Positions 14,731 through 24,216 of a stretch of 60,358 nt of DNA are shown piece after piece; position 1 is the stretch's first letter, and every line of letters begins with the position of its first letter. Position numbers and translations under genes: made by a program. The notes under the pieces were generated by a model, which ran no database searches, was not told the origin of the DNA, and worked only from the letters and a program-made list of their open reading frames with translations. Where the stretch lies: NCBI GenBank assembly GCA_937927575.1, contig CALBEE010000009.1:1-60358 (forward strand), read 5' to 3'. The stretch comes from an uncultured Saprospiraceae bacterium (GTDB lineage Bacteria; Bacteroidota; Bacteroidia; Chitinophagales; Saprospiraceae).

Positions 14731-16284
14731 GTGTCTAAAGAATTAATTATTAGTACCTCTCCTACTGAGGTAGAAATTGCATTAATAGAGAATGCAAAAT
14801 TGATAGAAATCCACACGGAAAAGACCAAAGATACTTTTGCCGTTGGCGATATCTTCTTAGGGAGTATTCGCAAAATAATGCCCGGATTGAATGCTGCCTT
14901 TGTGGATATAGGACATCGTAAAGATGCTTTTCTCCACTTTACTGATCTAGGTCCACAAATCAAGTCTCTGGCAAAGTACACTAGAACGGTACAAAACAAT
15001 AAATTAAATACTCACCGTCTTGACCTTTTTCAGAATGAACCTGATAATCATAAAGGTGGAAAAATGGATAGTGTATTTGCTAAACATCAGCATGTTTTAG
15101 TACAAATACTTAAGGAACCTATTTCCACAAAAGGTCCAAGGTTAAGTTGTGAGATTACCGTGCCAGGAAGATTTATTGTATTGACTCCTTTTTCAGAAAC
15201 CATAGCTATTTCAAAAAAGATCTCCGACCCAGAAGAACGTAAGAGATTAAAGCTGCTCATTGGTAGCATCAAACCCAAAAACTTTGGTGTAATTGTACGT
15301 ACGGCTGCTCAAGGAAAACTGGTGGCGGATCTGCATTCAGAAATTAACGAACTTAATGAAAAGTGGAAGCAAATCTATCACGAACTTCGCAATGCCAAAA
15401 AACCTAAGAAACTATTAAGTGAATTAGATAAAACGACTACCATTATTAGAGATATCCTAACAGATGACTTTACTTCTATCGTGACCGATGATCGAGATGT
15501 ATACGTAGGACTCAAAGATTACTTAAAGTCCATCGATGCTAATAAAGTAAAAATACTAAAACACTTTACTGGAGCAAGACCAATATTTGATGAGCATGGT
15601 GTTACCAAACAAATCAAAGCAAGTTTTGGCAAAACCAGTACTATGTCAAGTGGTGCATACATTGTACTAGAGAGTACAGAAGCAATGCACGTGATTGATG
15701 TCAATAGTGGGCCGAAAATGGTTAAGCGTAGTCAAGAAGATGCAGCCATGGCCGTCAATATGGAATCTGCTGAAGAAATTGCGAGACAATTAAGACTACG
15801 TGATATTGGCGGATTGATTATTATTGATTTCATTGATGTCCGTAAGCAAGAGCATAAGTCCAAGCTCTTTCAAGCCATGAAGAAATTTATGGAAGGTGAT
15901 AGAGCGCAACACACAATATTACCTTTAAGTAAATTTGGATTGATGCAAATTACTCGACAACGAGTAAGGCCAGAAGTCAAAATAGATACAAGCGAAAAAT
16001 GTCCAGTTTGTATGGGTACTGGAAAGAGTACGCCTTCAGTATTAGTTACAGATGCTATCGAACGCGACATTAACTTTATATTAGAAACTAGACCTTCAAG
16101 TAAGGTTAAACTAGAGACCCATCCGTTTGTATACGCATATATCAAGCAAGGATTTCCGAGTCTAAGAATGAAGTGGTGGATGAAATACAAAAAATGGATC
16201 AATATCACTCAAAATAATGACTATGATTTATTTCAATATAAGTTTTATGATGGTCATGAAGATGAGATTCGAATGGAACAATAA
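14731..16284 (+). CDS. rng: Ribonuclease G/E family endoribonuclease
   Basis: 517 residues if translation begins at the GTG at 14731 (MSKELIISTSPTEVEIAL), where similarity to RNase G begins. ATGs at 14695-14698 or 14629 would add 12 to 34 residues unlike the family. Domains: an S1 segment (GDIFLGSIRKIMPGLNAAFVDIG, about 39-61) with an insertion after it, the catalytic DNase I-like region with IDVNSG and DIGGLIIIDFIDV (the two magnesium aspartates), the zinc-link CPVCMGTG, and the C-terminal small domain. It cuts 5'-monophosphorylated single-stranded RNA and matures 16S rRNA. There is no RNase E-type scaffold tail. Confidence 0.93.
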   Translation: MSKELIISTSPTEVEIALIENAKLIEIHTEKTKDTFAVGDIFLGSIRKIMPGLNAAFVDIGHRKDAFLHFTDLGPQIKSLAKYTRTVQNNKLNTHRLDLFQNEPDNHKGGKMDSVFAKHQHVLVQILKEPISTKGPRLSCEITVPGRFIVLTPFSETIAISKKISDPEERKRLKLLIGSIKPKNFGVIVRTAAQGKLVADLHSEINELNEKWKQIYHELRNAKKPKKLLSELDKTTTIIRDILTDDFTSIVTDDRDVYVGLKDYLKSIDANKVKILKHFTGARPIFDEHGVTKQIKASFGKTSTMSSGAYIVLESTEAMHVIDVNSGPKMVKRSQEDAAMAVNMESAEEIARQLRLRDIGGLIIIDFIDVRKQEHKSKLFQAMKKFMEGDRAQHTILPLSKFGLMQITRQRVRPEVKIDTSEKCPVCMGTGKSTPSVLVTDAIERDINFILETRPSSKVKLETHPFVYAYIKQGFPSLRMKWWMKYKKWINITQNNDYDLFQYKFYDGHEDEIRMEQ

Positions 16285-16363
16285 AAAGTGAAAATTTTTA
16301 ATACTGTTCAAGTTTTAACTATCAATTATAGGCTGAGTAATCCATTAATGTAAATACAAAACT

Positions 16364-17335
16364 TTGAACATAGATCTACAACATCAACGTATTCTAATCG
16401 CTCCTCTACACTGGGGATTAGGGCATGCTACGCGATGTATTCCTATCATAGATCACTTACTATCTCTTCAAAATGAAGTTGCCATAGCTGGAGACAGTTC
16501 GTCTTTCGAGTTACTTAAAAGTAGATATCCAAATTTAACTGCATTCGAATTACCCAGTTATAATGTGAGCTATAAAAATAGTATGATCATTAGCATGCTT
16601 CTCCAAGGGCCAAAGTTTATGGCCACTTATCGAAAAGAAATTAAAGCAACAAAAGCAATTGTTTCAGAATGGAAGCCCGATGTGATTATTTCTGATAATC
16701 GATTTGGTGTGAGAAGTACTGATACACATAATATTTATCTCACTCATCAACTAAACATTCAACATAACAATAAGATGGTTGCCTTATTTGCAAATAAGAT
16801 TCACAGAAGGTACATCCATGCTTTCGATGAATGTTGGGTGCCAGATTATCCGGATCAAAGATTAAGTGGAAGACTAAGTGATGCGAGTGATATCAAAATT
16901 GAATGTACATATATAGGTGCCCTAACTAGATTAGAATTATCATTAACGCATCCGACTATCGATTTATTGATTTTATTATCTGGACCAGAGCCCTCAAGAA
17001 CAGATTTAGAAAAACGCCTTGTAAGAGACCTCAATTCATCAAGCCAAAAAATAACGCTAGTTAGAGGCACTCATGAGAAAAGACTTGCGATCTACCCTAG
17101 TCACTTTGATGTATACGATTTAGTAGACGAACTAGAACTAACTCAACTCATCAATACTTCAAAACAAATTTTATGTAGATCAGGATATAGTACTATCATG
17201 GATTTGCAAGCCTATACACGACCTAAATATTATATCCCTACCCAAGGGCAGACAGAGCAAGAATACCTAGCGAAATATCATGATGGAAAAAATATGACAA
17301 AAGCCATTGGAAGTGTTAGGGATAAATTTATTTAA
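16364..17335 (+). CDS. MurG-like glycosyltransferase
   Basis: 323 residues, apparently from a TTG at 16364; no in-frame ATG is available nearby. The N-terminal Rossmann half opens with ILIAPLHWGLGHATRCIPIIDHL, the glycine-rich loop of GT28-like enzymes. The C-terminal half has LLSGPEPSRTDLE and the donor-binding block RSGYSTIMDLQAY, followed by YYIPTQGQTEQEYLA. No signal peptide is visible. It probably transfers a sugar from a nucleotide sugar to a lipid or polysaccharide acceptor; the acceptor is unknown. Its stop codon overlaps the stop of the convergent LytTR regulator by 3 bases. Confidence 0.78.
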   Translation: MNIDLQHQRILIAPLHWGLGHATRCIPIIDHLLSLQNEVAIAGDSSSFELLKSRYPNLTAFELPSYNVSYKNSMIISMLLQGPKFMATYRKEIKATKAIVSEWKPDVIISDNRFGVRSTDTHNIYLTHQLNIQHNNKMVALFANKIHRRYIHAFDECWVPDYPDQRLSGRLSDASDIKIECTYIGALTRLELSLTHPTIDLLILLSGPEPSRTDLEKRLVRDLNSSSQKITLVRGTHEKRLAIYPSHFDVYDLVDELELTQLINTSKQILCRSGYSTIMDLQAYTRPKYYIPTQGQTEQEYLAKYHDGKNMTKAIGSVRDKFI

Positions 17336-18087
17336 TAAGAAAACTGACTTAGAAAATTTTTCTTTCTAGATTGCGAAACATCTAATTGCTTACCAGAAAT
17401 CAATGTAACAAAACCACCTTTCCCCTTATTGTATTTTTTGACATGATCTATATTAATGATAGTAGACCTATGTATTCTACAAAATCCAGATGAGGAGAGA
17501 TTATCTTCATAAAATTTCAATTTTCTACATGCCATTATCTTTTTGCCTGAAATTAAATGAAAAGTAGAAAAATTATCTGCAGCCTCTAAATAAAGTATTT
17601 GCTCTATATCAATAACTACAAAACCATCTATTAAAGGAACAACTACCTTGCTTAATTTTTTATCTTTTATTGATTCTAAAAGTTGAGCTGTGTGATCCCA
17701 ATCAAGAGATTGATCTATTTTTTGGCATGCTCTTGAAACTTCGCTAATTAGTTCTTCGATGTCTACCGGTTTAAGAATATAGGAAGCATTTGATAAATTA
17801 AAAGCCTTTATAGCATAGTGACTAAATGCCGTAACAAAAATTACTTGAAAGGTTAATTCTGAAAATTGATCCAATAAATCGAAAGCATTTCCATAAGGCA
17901 TCTCAATATCCAAAAATACAATGTCAGGATCAAGCTGACCAATTTTATCTCTTGCTTCAATAATATTTTCGGCCGTCGATAACACATTAATTTGCTTACA
18001 ATACTTGTTCAAAAAAATAGAAAGACTCTTTCGACTTGATAATTCGTCATCTACAATAAGCGCAGTATACATTCTCGTTCTATCCAT
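17332..18087 (-). CDS. LytTR-family response regulator
   Basis: 251 residues. Receiver domain with the acidic pair Asp13-Asp14 and phosphoacceptor Asp60 in FLDIEMP, plus the conserved lysine in LKPVDIEEL. A LytTR DNA-binding domain occupies about 145-250 (LYLEAADNFSTFHLISGKKIMA, then FCRIHRSTIINIDHVKKY). It begins 8 bases inside the upstream kinase gene (ATG at 18087; a second ATG at 18072 is possible), so kinase and regulator are translationally coupled. Targets are unknown; the divergent VWA-rhodanese gene just beyond the kinase is a candidate. Confidence 0.93.
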   Translation of the reverse strand: MDRTRMYTALIVDDELSSRKSLSIFLNKYCKQINVLSTAENIIEARDKIGQLDPDIVFLDIEMPYGNAFDLLDQFSELTFQVIFVTAFSHYAIKAFNLSNASYILKPVDIEELISEVSRACQKIDQSLDWDHTAQLLESIKDKKLSKVVVPLIDGFVVIDIEQILYLEAADNFSTFHLISGKKIMACRKLKFYEDNLSSSGFCRIHRSTIINIDHVKKYNKGKGGFVTLISGKQLDVSQSRKKNFLSQFSY

Positions 18088-19972
18088 GATCTAAAAATAA
18101 TTTAATATGAACTCTCGTTCCTTTGTCAGTTTGGTCAGAAAATGCATCTGAAATATCTATCGAATATTTTGTTTTATAAAGTTCTTCAATTATACTCATT
18201 CTTTTAGCCGTGTTCTTCATACCTGTTGCCTTATGCTCACGTTGATGCATAGTTTTTCGCCCTAAAGATTCTTTCCTTCCTATTCCATTATCCTCAATGA
18301 CAATGTCAATAATATCATTCTTCATATTTACATTAACATTTAAAATGCCTTTGGAAATTTTATATCTTAACCCATGCCATATAGCATTTTCTATATAGGG
18401 CTGTAATAGCATTGGAGAGACATGAACATCTTGATTCATTACGAAAGAATCTACATTAAAATTATAATCAAACTGATCTCTAAATCTTGAATGCTCTAGT
18501 TTGAGATATAAATCAGTCAGTTCCAATTCTTCTGAAATAGGAATAAGGTCTTTCTGGTTTACATCTAACACTTTACGCATTAGTCTGCTAAACTGTGACA
18601 AATATTTATTTGCTGACACATCATCTTGCGTTGCTATATATTCGTTTACAGAATTTAACGCATTAAATATAAAATGAGGGTTCATTTGAGCTTTTAAAGT
18701 TTTTAACTCCAGTTTTTTATTCGATAGTCTTTTAGATCTAAGACTTCTATAAATCCATAAAGCACTTAATAGACTTAATAATAAAAGGCTTGTTAAAAGG
18801 TAAATGACATATTTTTGGAAATCCACCAACTTAGACTCCGATCTTCCCAATTTCTGATTACTGTCATAAATATTTGCTTCGATATCAATTTTCTTCTGAC
18901 TTTCTAAAAGACTTATTTTAGATTCAACTTCTCTTTGTTTAGAATCTAATAATTCCTGTTGCGTACTTTCATATATTTGATATTCGGCCAAAGCCATTTC
19001 GTAGTCTCCACGAAGAGCAGATAATTCAGAAGCTTCTTTATAGACTTTTGATTTAGTATTTACATTGACCTTATCCGATACAGTACCTTTTGCTGTAGTA
19101 ATTAATCTAGTCGCATTATTTAAATCACCTTTCTTAATATATGCATTTGCCAGCTGAATCTGGTCTTCTATTTGATAAGTATTATCATCTTCTTTATAAT
19201 CGGAAATGTTGGTTTCTCTAAAATCAATTTCATCATCAATAGTATTTTGAGAGATACTTATCAGCTCTTTTGCCGAATTAATTATTTTTATGTCTTCGAT
19301 ACGATTATTGCGATTATCAAAATTAGCTCTTGCATTCGAGTAATTTAATTGTGCAATGTCAAGTCTATTCTGAGCACTTGCCACGATAGCCTTTTTAGCC
19401 TGTATTCTCGACAAATCAGAAGAATCTCTTTTATAATAATAAGATTCTAACTCGGATAATATTTTCATAGTTGAATCTAGACTGTCCTGTTTCTGCAATG
19501 CGCCTGCAAGGCCCTCATAACATAAATAGTATAACTCTGTCCTAACTACTAGATCCATACAGCTCTTATAGTCAGTTTTAGCATTTTGTACCTTTCCTTC
19601 TAAGTTCAAATTTCCCAATTTAAGATAGATCGTTGCTTTTTTAGCATTCTCTACAGTTTCACCAGCATATAGTAGTGCTTCTCTATACCTACTGAGAGCT
19701 ATCTTATTTAATCCAACATTGGCATTAAGATCTCCTAATAGACTATACGCTTCCATCAAAGAAGAATAGTCATTTACACTCTTAGCTAACTCTATAATTT
19801 CTGAGATAATATTTGTCGCTCTCTCATTGTCCTTCCCAACAAGAGATTTAGCCTCTTCTATTTTTAAATCAATATCCTGTAGAGATGATTTAAATAAAAA
19901 ATCACTTTGGCCATAAGCTTGAAAAGTAAATGCCAAAAAAAACCAAAAAACATATAGCCTAATAGTACCCAT
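18080..19972 (-). CDS. TPR-containing sensor histidine kinase, LytS/YpdA type
   Basis: 630 residues. An N-terminal signal-type hydrophobic segment (about 5-20) is followed by a periplasmic region rich in TPR-like helices up to about 330, a coiled coil, one membrane span (YVIYLLTSLLLLSLLSALWIY), and a cytoplasmic His_kinase domain with QMNPHFIFNALNS (His433). The HATPase has Asn529 in IENAIWHGLRYK and EDNGIGRK at about 560. This layout is widespread in Bacteroidota and pairs with LytTR regulators. The signal sensed is unknown, and TPRs suggest a protein or peptide input. Confidence 0.9.
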   Translation of the reverse strand: MGTIRLYVFWFFLAFTFQAYGQSDFLFKSSLQDIDLKIEEAKSLVGKDNERATNIISEIIELAKSVNDYSSLMEAYSLLGDLNANVGLNKIALSRYREALLYAGETVENAKKATIYLKLGNLNLEGKVQNAKTDYKSCMDLVVRTELYYLCYEGLAGALQKQDSLDSTMKILSELESYYYKRDSSDLSRIQAKKAIVASAQNRLDIAQLNYSNARANFDNRNNRIEDIKIINSAKELISISQNTIDDEIDFRETNISDYKEDDNTYQIEDQIQLANAYIKKGDLNNATRLITTAKGTVSDKVNVNTKSKVYKEASELSALRGDYEMALAEYQIYESTQQELLDSKQREVESKISLLESQKKIDIEANIYDSNQKLGRSESKLVDFQKYVIYLLTSLLLLSLLSALWIYRSLRSKRLSNKKLELKTLKAQMNPHFIFNALNSVNEYIATQDDVSANKYLSQFSRLMRKVLDVNQKDLIPISEELELTDLYLKLEHSRFRDQFDYNFNVDSFVMNQDVHVSPMLLQPYIENAIWHGLRYKISKGILNVNVNMKNDIIDIVIEDNGIGRKESLGRKTMHQREHKATGMKNTAKRMSIIEELYKTKYSIDISDAFSDQTDKGTRVHIKLFLDHG

Positions 19973-20163
19973 AATACAAATATAAACAACCTAGAATAAG
20001 AAAATTTTCTCGTAACAAAGCAAAATCCTCCACTTACAAAGTCATTCATACCATTAAAGAGCAAATAATCCTCACTTACATAGTGGCACTATTTGTTTTA
20101 AAAACTTTGAATGAATATTGAGAATACTTAAAGTCCATATTTTCTAATTTCAAATTCAACACT

Positions 20164-21780
20164 ATGAAAACAATTCTTTTGATATTATCAGCATGCCTTG
20201 CTATTTCAATGACTACACCCATACATAACAACTACAAAACCAAATTGTATACACTATTAGACAACTCTTTTGGTATAGAGGAAAAAATTCAAGTCACGAG
20301 TTCTGCAATTGATGTAGATGCTCAAATAGCCCTAATTCTAGATACTAGTGGGTCTATGAATGGCTTACTTGAACAAGCCAAATCACAATTATGGAATATC
20401 GTAAACGAATTGGCTTCAGCAAAGAAAGATAATGAACCAATCAACTTCGAAATCGCACTTTACGAGTACGGAAACGATGGCATACCAGCTTCACATTCTT
20501 ACGTAAGACGCGTTACCGAATTCACTTCAGATATAGATTTAATCTCCAAAGAATTATTTAGATTAAGCACCAATGGTGGTAATGAATATTGTGGAGCCGC
20601 TATAGGTCAGAGTCTTACACAACTAAACTGGAGCTCGCTAGCAAATTTAAAAACCATTTATATAGCAGGTAACGAATCTTTCGACCAAGGTGATATTCCT
20701 TATCAAGACGTATGTCTAGCGGCACAATCAAATGATATTACTATAAATACCATATTCTGTGGGTCTAGAAATCAGGGCATTGGATTTGAATGGAAAAATG
20801 GTGCAAACTTTGGTGATGGAAGTTACTTTAACATAGATCACAACTCTAAAATCATATATCATGACTCTCCCTATGACGACGAAATAGCTGATCTTAACAA
20901 ACAGCTAAATGACACCTATATACATTATGGTGAAGGCGGAAAAATCTCAATGCTAAACCAAAGAAAGCAAGACAATAATGCTAAAGTATATGGCAAATCT
21001 AACTTTGCGTCCAGATCTATTTTCAAATCTAATTCGCAATACAATAATTCCGATTGGGATCTTGTAGACGCATACGAAGCAGATGATAAGATCGTTGATA
21101 AAGCCAAACATTTACCGAGCAAATTCCAAAATCTAAATAGGGATGAACTCCGACAAGTAGTAAAAAAGACTTCCGAAAAAAGACGAGAAATTCAAGAAAA
21201 AATAAGTGCACTTGGCGAGAAAAGAAAAAAGCACATTGATCAATTAGAAAAATCAAATACCAATTACGCATCTCTAAATAATTCAATCAACAAGTCGATA
21301 AAAAAGCATGCTATAAAAGCTGGATTTTCGTATGACATTATCTCAAAAGAGCCAAACGCAAAGGTAGATTATACTGCATTTCTAAATACAAGTTCTAAAG
21401 CATATAAATATAGAAAAAATAGGCTGATCGATGCCAAAGAATTTATTGAAATGAGCAAAAATGAAAACACTATTATACTTGATACCAGGTCAAAAGAGGC
21501 ATTTATTAAAAGACATATTAATGGAGCAGTACATCTAAATTTTTCTGACTTCACAAAAGAAAAATTAGAAAAAATTATTCCTGATAAAAAGACTAGAATC
21601 TTAATTTATTGTAATAATAATTTCATTAGTAATAGTGAATATCTTGCATTAAAATCACCTCCATTGGCACTTAACATTCCAACATTTATAAACTTGTATG
21701 GATACGGCTATAGAAATATTTTCGAATTAAATTCACTTGTTAAAGACGATAATAGTATTATCAAAATGTCTCAATACTAA
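20164..21780 (+). CDS. Secreted VWA-rhodanese fusion protein
   Basis: 538 residues. Signal peptide over about 1-16, then a von Willebrand A domain with a MIDAS motif DTSGSM at 60-65 and a second cluster (FEIALYEYG; GGNEYCGAAI). A lysine/arginine-rich coiled coil follows at about 335-375. A C-terminal rhodanese-like domain (about 420-525) has ILDTRSKEAFIKRHINGAVHLN and the cysteine loop ILIYCNNNF with Cys483. The loop lacks the usual arginine and glycine, so thiosulfate sulfurtransferase activity is doubtful. It is probably a periplasmic or surface metal-dependent adhesion module. It is divergent from the sensor kinase gene 190 bases away. Confidence 0.82.
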   Translation: MKTILLILSACLAISMTTPIHNNYKTKLYTLLDNSFGIEEKIQVTSSAIDVDAQIALILDTSGSMNGLLEQAKSQLWNIVNELASAKKDNEPINFEIALYEYGNDGIPASHSYVRRVTEFTSDIDLISKELFRLSTNGGNEYCGAAIGQSLTQLNWSSLANLKTIYIAGNESFDQGDIPYQDVCLAAQSNDITINTIFCGSRNQGIGFEWKNGANFGDGSYFNIDHNSKIIYHDSPYDDEIADLNKQLNDTYIHYGEGGKISMLNQRKQDNNAKVYGKSNFASRSIFKSNSQYNNSDWDLVDAYEADDKIVDKAKHLPSKFQNLNRDELRQVVKKTSEKRREIQEKISALGEKRKKHIDQLEKSNTNYASLNNSINKSIKKHAIKAGFSYDIISKEPNAKVDYTAFLNTSSKAYKYRKNRLIDAKEFIEMSKNENTIILDTRSKEAFIKRHINGAVHLNFSDFTKEKLEKIIPDKKTRILIYCNNNFISNSEYLALKSPPLALNIPTFINLYGYGYRNIFELNSLVKDDNSIIKMSQY

Positions 21781-21792
21781 ATTAGAATATAT

Positions 21793-21823
21793 GAAGTGTT
21801 GTAGTTAATTACTACAGCACTTC
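21793..21823 (+). terminator. Terminator between the VWA-rhodanese gene and the LptF/G gene
   Basis: A 13-bp stem (GAAGTGTTGTAGT with ACTACAGCACTTC, one T-G wobble) around a five-base loop TAATT, followed by TATTTTATC. It lies between convergent genes and may serve both. Confidence 0.8.
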
Positions 21824-21859
21824 TATTTTATCAAGCAAACCAATTTAACCTTTACCCAC

Positions 21860-22966
21860 TTACTTCTGCGTCCTCCATATCATTACAATCGCAATCACAC
21901 CAAATACCATATTAGGCAACCATACTCCAATTGCTGGAGATAAAGAAAGATTACTACTAAACGTAGTAGAAAATTTAGATATAATTACAAAAGCAGCACC
22001 CAGTACAACACCAGCAGCCAAATGAAATCCCATACCACCACGAACCTTACGTGAAGCTACCGCAACACCTAATAAGGTCAATATTAATATGGTGAATGGA
22101 TCTGCGTTTCTACGATGATACTCTACCAAAAATTTCTTTGCGGTATCCATTCCTTTGGACTGTTCATTAGCAATATATTCTTTGAGATCTGGAGTAGTCA
22201 TCATCTCCATTTGCTTAGTATATCTAATAAAATCCTCTGGTGCAAAATTCAGAAGAGTATCCATCTTTTCACCTTTACCAATAATCAACTCTTCTTCTAA
22301 TCCATTGAAAGTATGGATCTCATAATTATTCAAAGTCCAAAGATTACCTTCAGCACCTTCAGAATTCTTTTCTTTTAATTTCAAACTTTTGGCTTTAAGC
22401 ATATACCTCAATTCGTGATCTGCAAATCGCTCCAATCTAAAATTTTGTGGTGTACTATCACGTAATCTAAAATATCTTATATATACCTTTTCATTGGGCT
22501 GAGTATAAAAATGAATATCATTAGACAAAGTTTTCTTGGCTGATCTTTTGATATGCTTACTTTCAAATTCATTTTTGATTTTAGTACTATTTGGAATCAC
22601 ATAATTATTACCAATCCATAATAAACTGGCAATAATCGAGGCTGCAACCATAAAAGGTACAAGCATTCGATAGTAGCTGACTCCAGAACTTAAAATCGCT
22701 ACGATTTCAGAATCTTTAGCCATTCTAGATGTAAAAAATATTACCGCTATCATAGCAAACAACGGCCAAAGTAATCCATTAATCCAGGGAATAAAATTGA
22801 GATAATAATCGAATAATACTTCACTTGTCGTCACAGTATCTCGCATAAACTTATCAACTTTTTCGAAGAAGTCAATAGTTACTGCAATCATAGTGATCAG
22901 CACTATAGTAAAGAAGAAAGTACTCAAGTACTTCTTAATAATATATATGTCAATTTTCTTTAGCAA
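21860..22966 (-). CDS. LptF/LptG-family permease (YjgP/YjgQ)
   Basis: 368 residues. N-terminal IDIYIIKKYLSTFFFTIVLI span, a pair of spans around 55-120, a large periplasmic jellyroll-like middle (about 130-270) and three C-terminal spans, including PFTILILTLLGVAVASRKVRGGMGFHLAAGV, a family hallmark. This is the membrane component of the lipopolysaccharide export ABC transporter with LptB. The start is TTG at 22966, abutting the tgt stop, so translation is probably coupled to tgt. Confidence 0.9.
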   Translation of the reverse strand: MLKKIDIYIIKKYLSTFFFTIVLITMIAVTIDFFEKVDKFMRDTVTTSEVLFDYYLNFIPWINGLLWPLFAMIAVIFFTSRMAKDSEIVAILSSGVSYYRMLVPFMVAASIIASLLWIGNNYVIPNSTKIKNEFESKHIKRSAKKTLSNDIHFYTQPNEKVYIRYFRLRDSTPQNFRLERFADHELRYMLKAKSLKLKEKNSEGAEGNLWTLNNYEIHTFNGLEEELIIGKGEKMDTLLNFAPEDFIRYTKQMEMMTTPDLKEYIANEQSKGMDTAKKFLVEYHRRNADPFTILILTLLGVAVASRKVRGGMGFHLAAGVVLGAAFVIISKFSTTFSSNLSLSPAIGVWLPNMVFGVIAIVMIWRTQK

Positions 22967-24097
22967 TTATAGACGTTGGGTGATTACCGGTAGTATAACG
23001 TTCTTCCATTGGGTAAACGTCCCCTCTTGAATTTTTTCTCTTGCAGTGCGCACGAGCCAGAAGTAAAAGCTTAAGTTGTTAATAGTCGCTATTTGCATAG
23101 CCAAATACTCTTTCACTTTAAAGAGGTGACGAAGATATGCCTTAGTATGTTCACGACTCGTAGCGACCTCACTATCTTTATCTATAGGGCTAAAGTCCTC
23201 TTTCCACTTCGCGTTTTTCATATTGATTACACCGTTCTTTGTATATAACATGCCATGCCTTGCATTACGACTGGGTAATACACAATCAAACATATCTATT
23301 CCCAAAGCAATACATTCCAAAATGTTTTCTGGCAAACCAACACCCATCAAATATCGAGGTTTATCTTTCGGAAGTATATTAGTGACCACCTCGGTCATCG
23401 CATAAAGCTCGGGTGCAGGCTCACCTACCGATAGACCTCCTATCGCATTGATCGGCATATCAGTTCCAGCAATATACTCAGCCGACATTTCTCTCAAGTC
23501 TGTGTATGTACTTCCCTGAACGATCGGTGCAAGTGTTTGCTCATATCCGTAAATGGGATCGGTTTCATTAAATCTTTTAATACAACGCTCTAACCATCGA
23601 TGCGTCATGTGCATAGATCTACGCGCATACTTATAATCACATGGAAAAGGTGTACATTCATCAAAAGCCATTATGATATCAGCTCCTATTTCTCTTTGCG
23701 TATCCATTACAGATTCTGGCGAAAAAAAATGCATAGATCCATCTATATGAGAACGAAATTTCACACCCTTTTCGGTGATCTTTCTCATTCCTTTAAGGCT
23801 ATACACTTGGTAACCACCACTATCTGTAAGTATAGGTCTATCCCAATTTATAAATTTATGTAAGCCTCCTGCTTTTTGTAAAATATCCGTCTGCGGTCTT
23901 AAATATAAATGATAGGTATTACCCAAAATAATATCTGCATTGATTGTACTTTTTAACTCTTCTTGATGTACGCTCTTTACTGTACCTTGTGTGCCAACAG
24001 GCATAAATATCGGTGTTTGTATTTCACCATGATCTGTCTGCATAATACCGGCTCTTGCTGAGCTTCCTGGGTCTTTATGTGTTACTTCAAATTTCAT
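22967..24097 (-). CDS. tgt: Queuine tRNA-ribosyltransferase, zinc cysteines absent
   Basis: 376 residues. TIM-barrel catalytic residues are intact: Asp92 in TDSGGYQVYS, DECTPFPCDY at 146-155, GGLSVGEP, and Asp271 in DCVLPSRNARHG. It exchanges guanine 34 of GUN anticodons for preQ1. The C-terminal zinc site of most bacterial enzymes (CxCxxC plus His) is altered: the three cysteine positions are Ser309, Val311 and Ser314, while His324 in YLRHL is kept. The loss appears to be a Bacteroidota variant, from memory of relatives. The gene sits between rodA and the LptF/G gene in an envelope operon. Confidence 0.95.
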   Translation of the reverse strand: MKFEVTHKDPGSSARAGIMQTDHGEIQTPIFMPVGTQGTVKSVHQEELKSTINADIILGNTYHLYLRPQTDILQKAGGLHKFINWDRPILTDSGGYQVYSLKGMRKITEKGVKFRSHIDGSMHFFSPESVMDTQREIGADIIMAFDECTPFPCDYKYARRSMHMTHRWLERCIKRFNETDPIYGYEQTLAPIVQGSTYTDLREMSAEYIAGTDMPINAIGGLSVGEPAPELYAMTEVVTNILPKDKPRYLMGVGLPENILECIALGIDMFDCVLPSRNARHGMLYTKNGVINMKNAKWKEDFSPIDKDSEVATSREHTKAYLRHLFKVKEYLAMQIATINNLSFYFWLVRTAREKIQEGTFTQWKNVILPVITQRL

Positions 24098-24216
24098 TTT
24101 TACTTTTTTAGATTCACTCCTTCATCACTTTGAAAGAATAATAAATCAAGTGTCGCCTCGATCTAATATTTCAAGGTATTACAACTCAATATTTCTTTCA
24201 TTCAATCATTACATTT

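Noticed and set aside
19977-19984. TATATTTG just upstream of the sensor kinase ATG
   Set aside because: Only 4 bases from the ATG, so transcription would start inside the coding region; no -33 TTG at a suitable distance. Left out as a promoter call.
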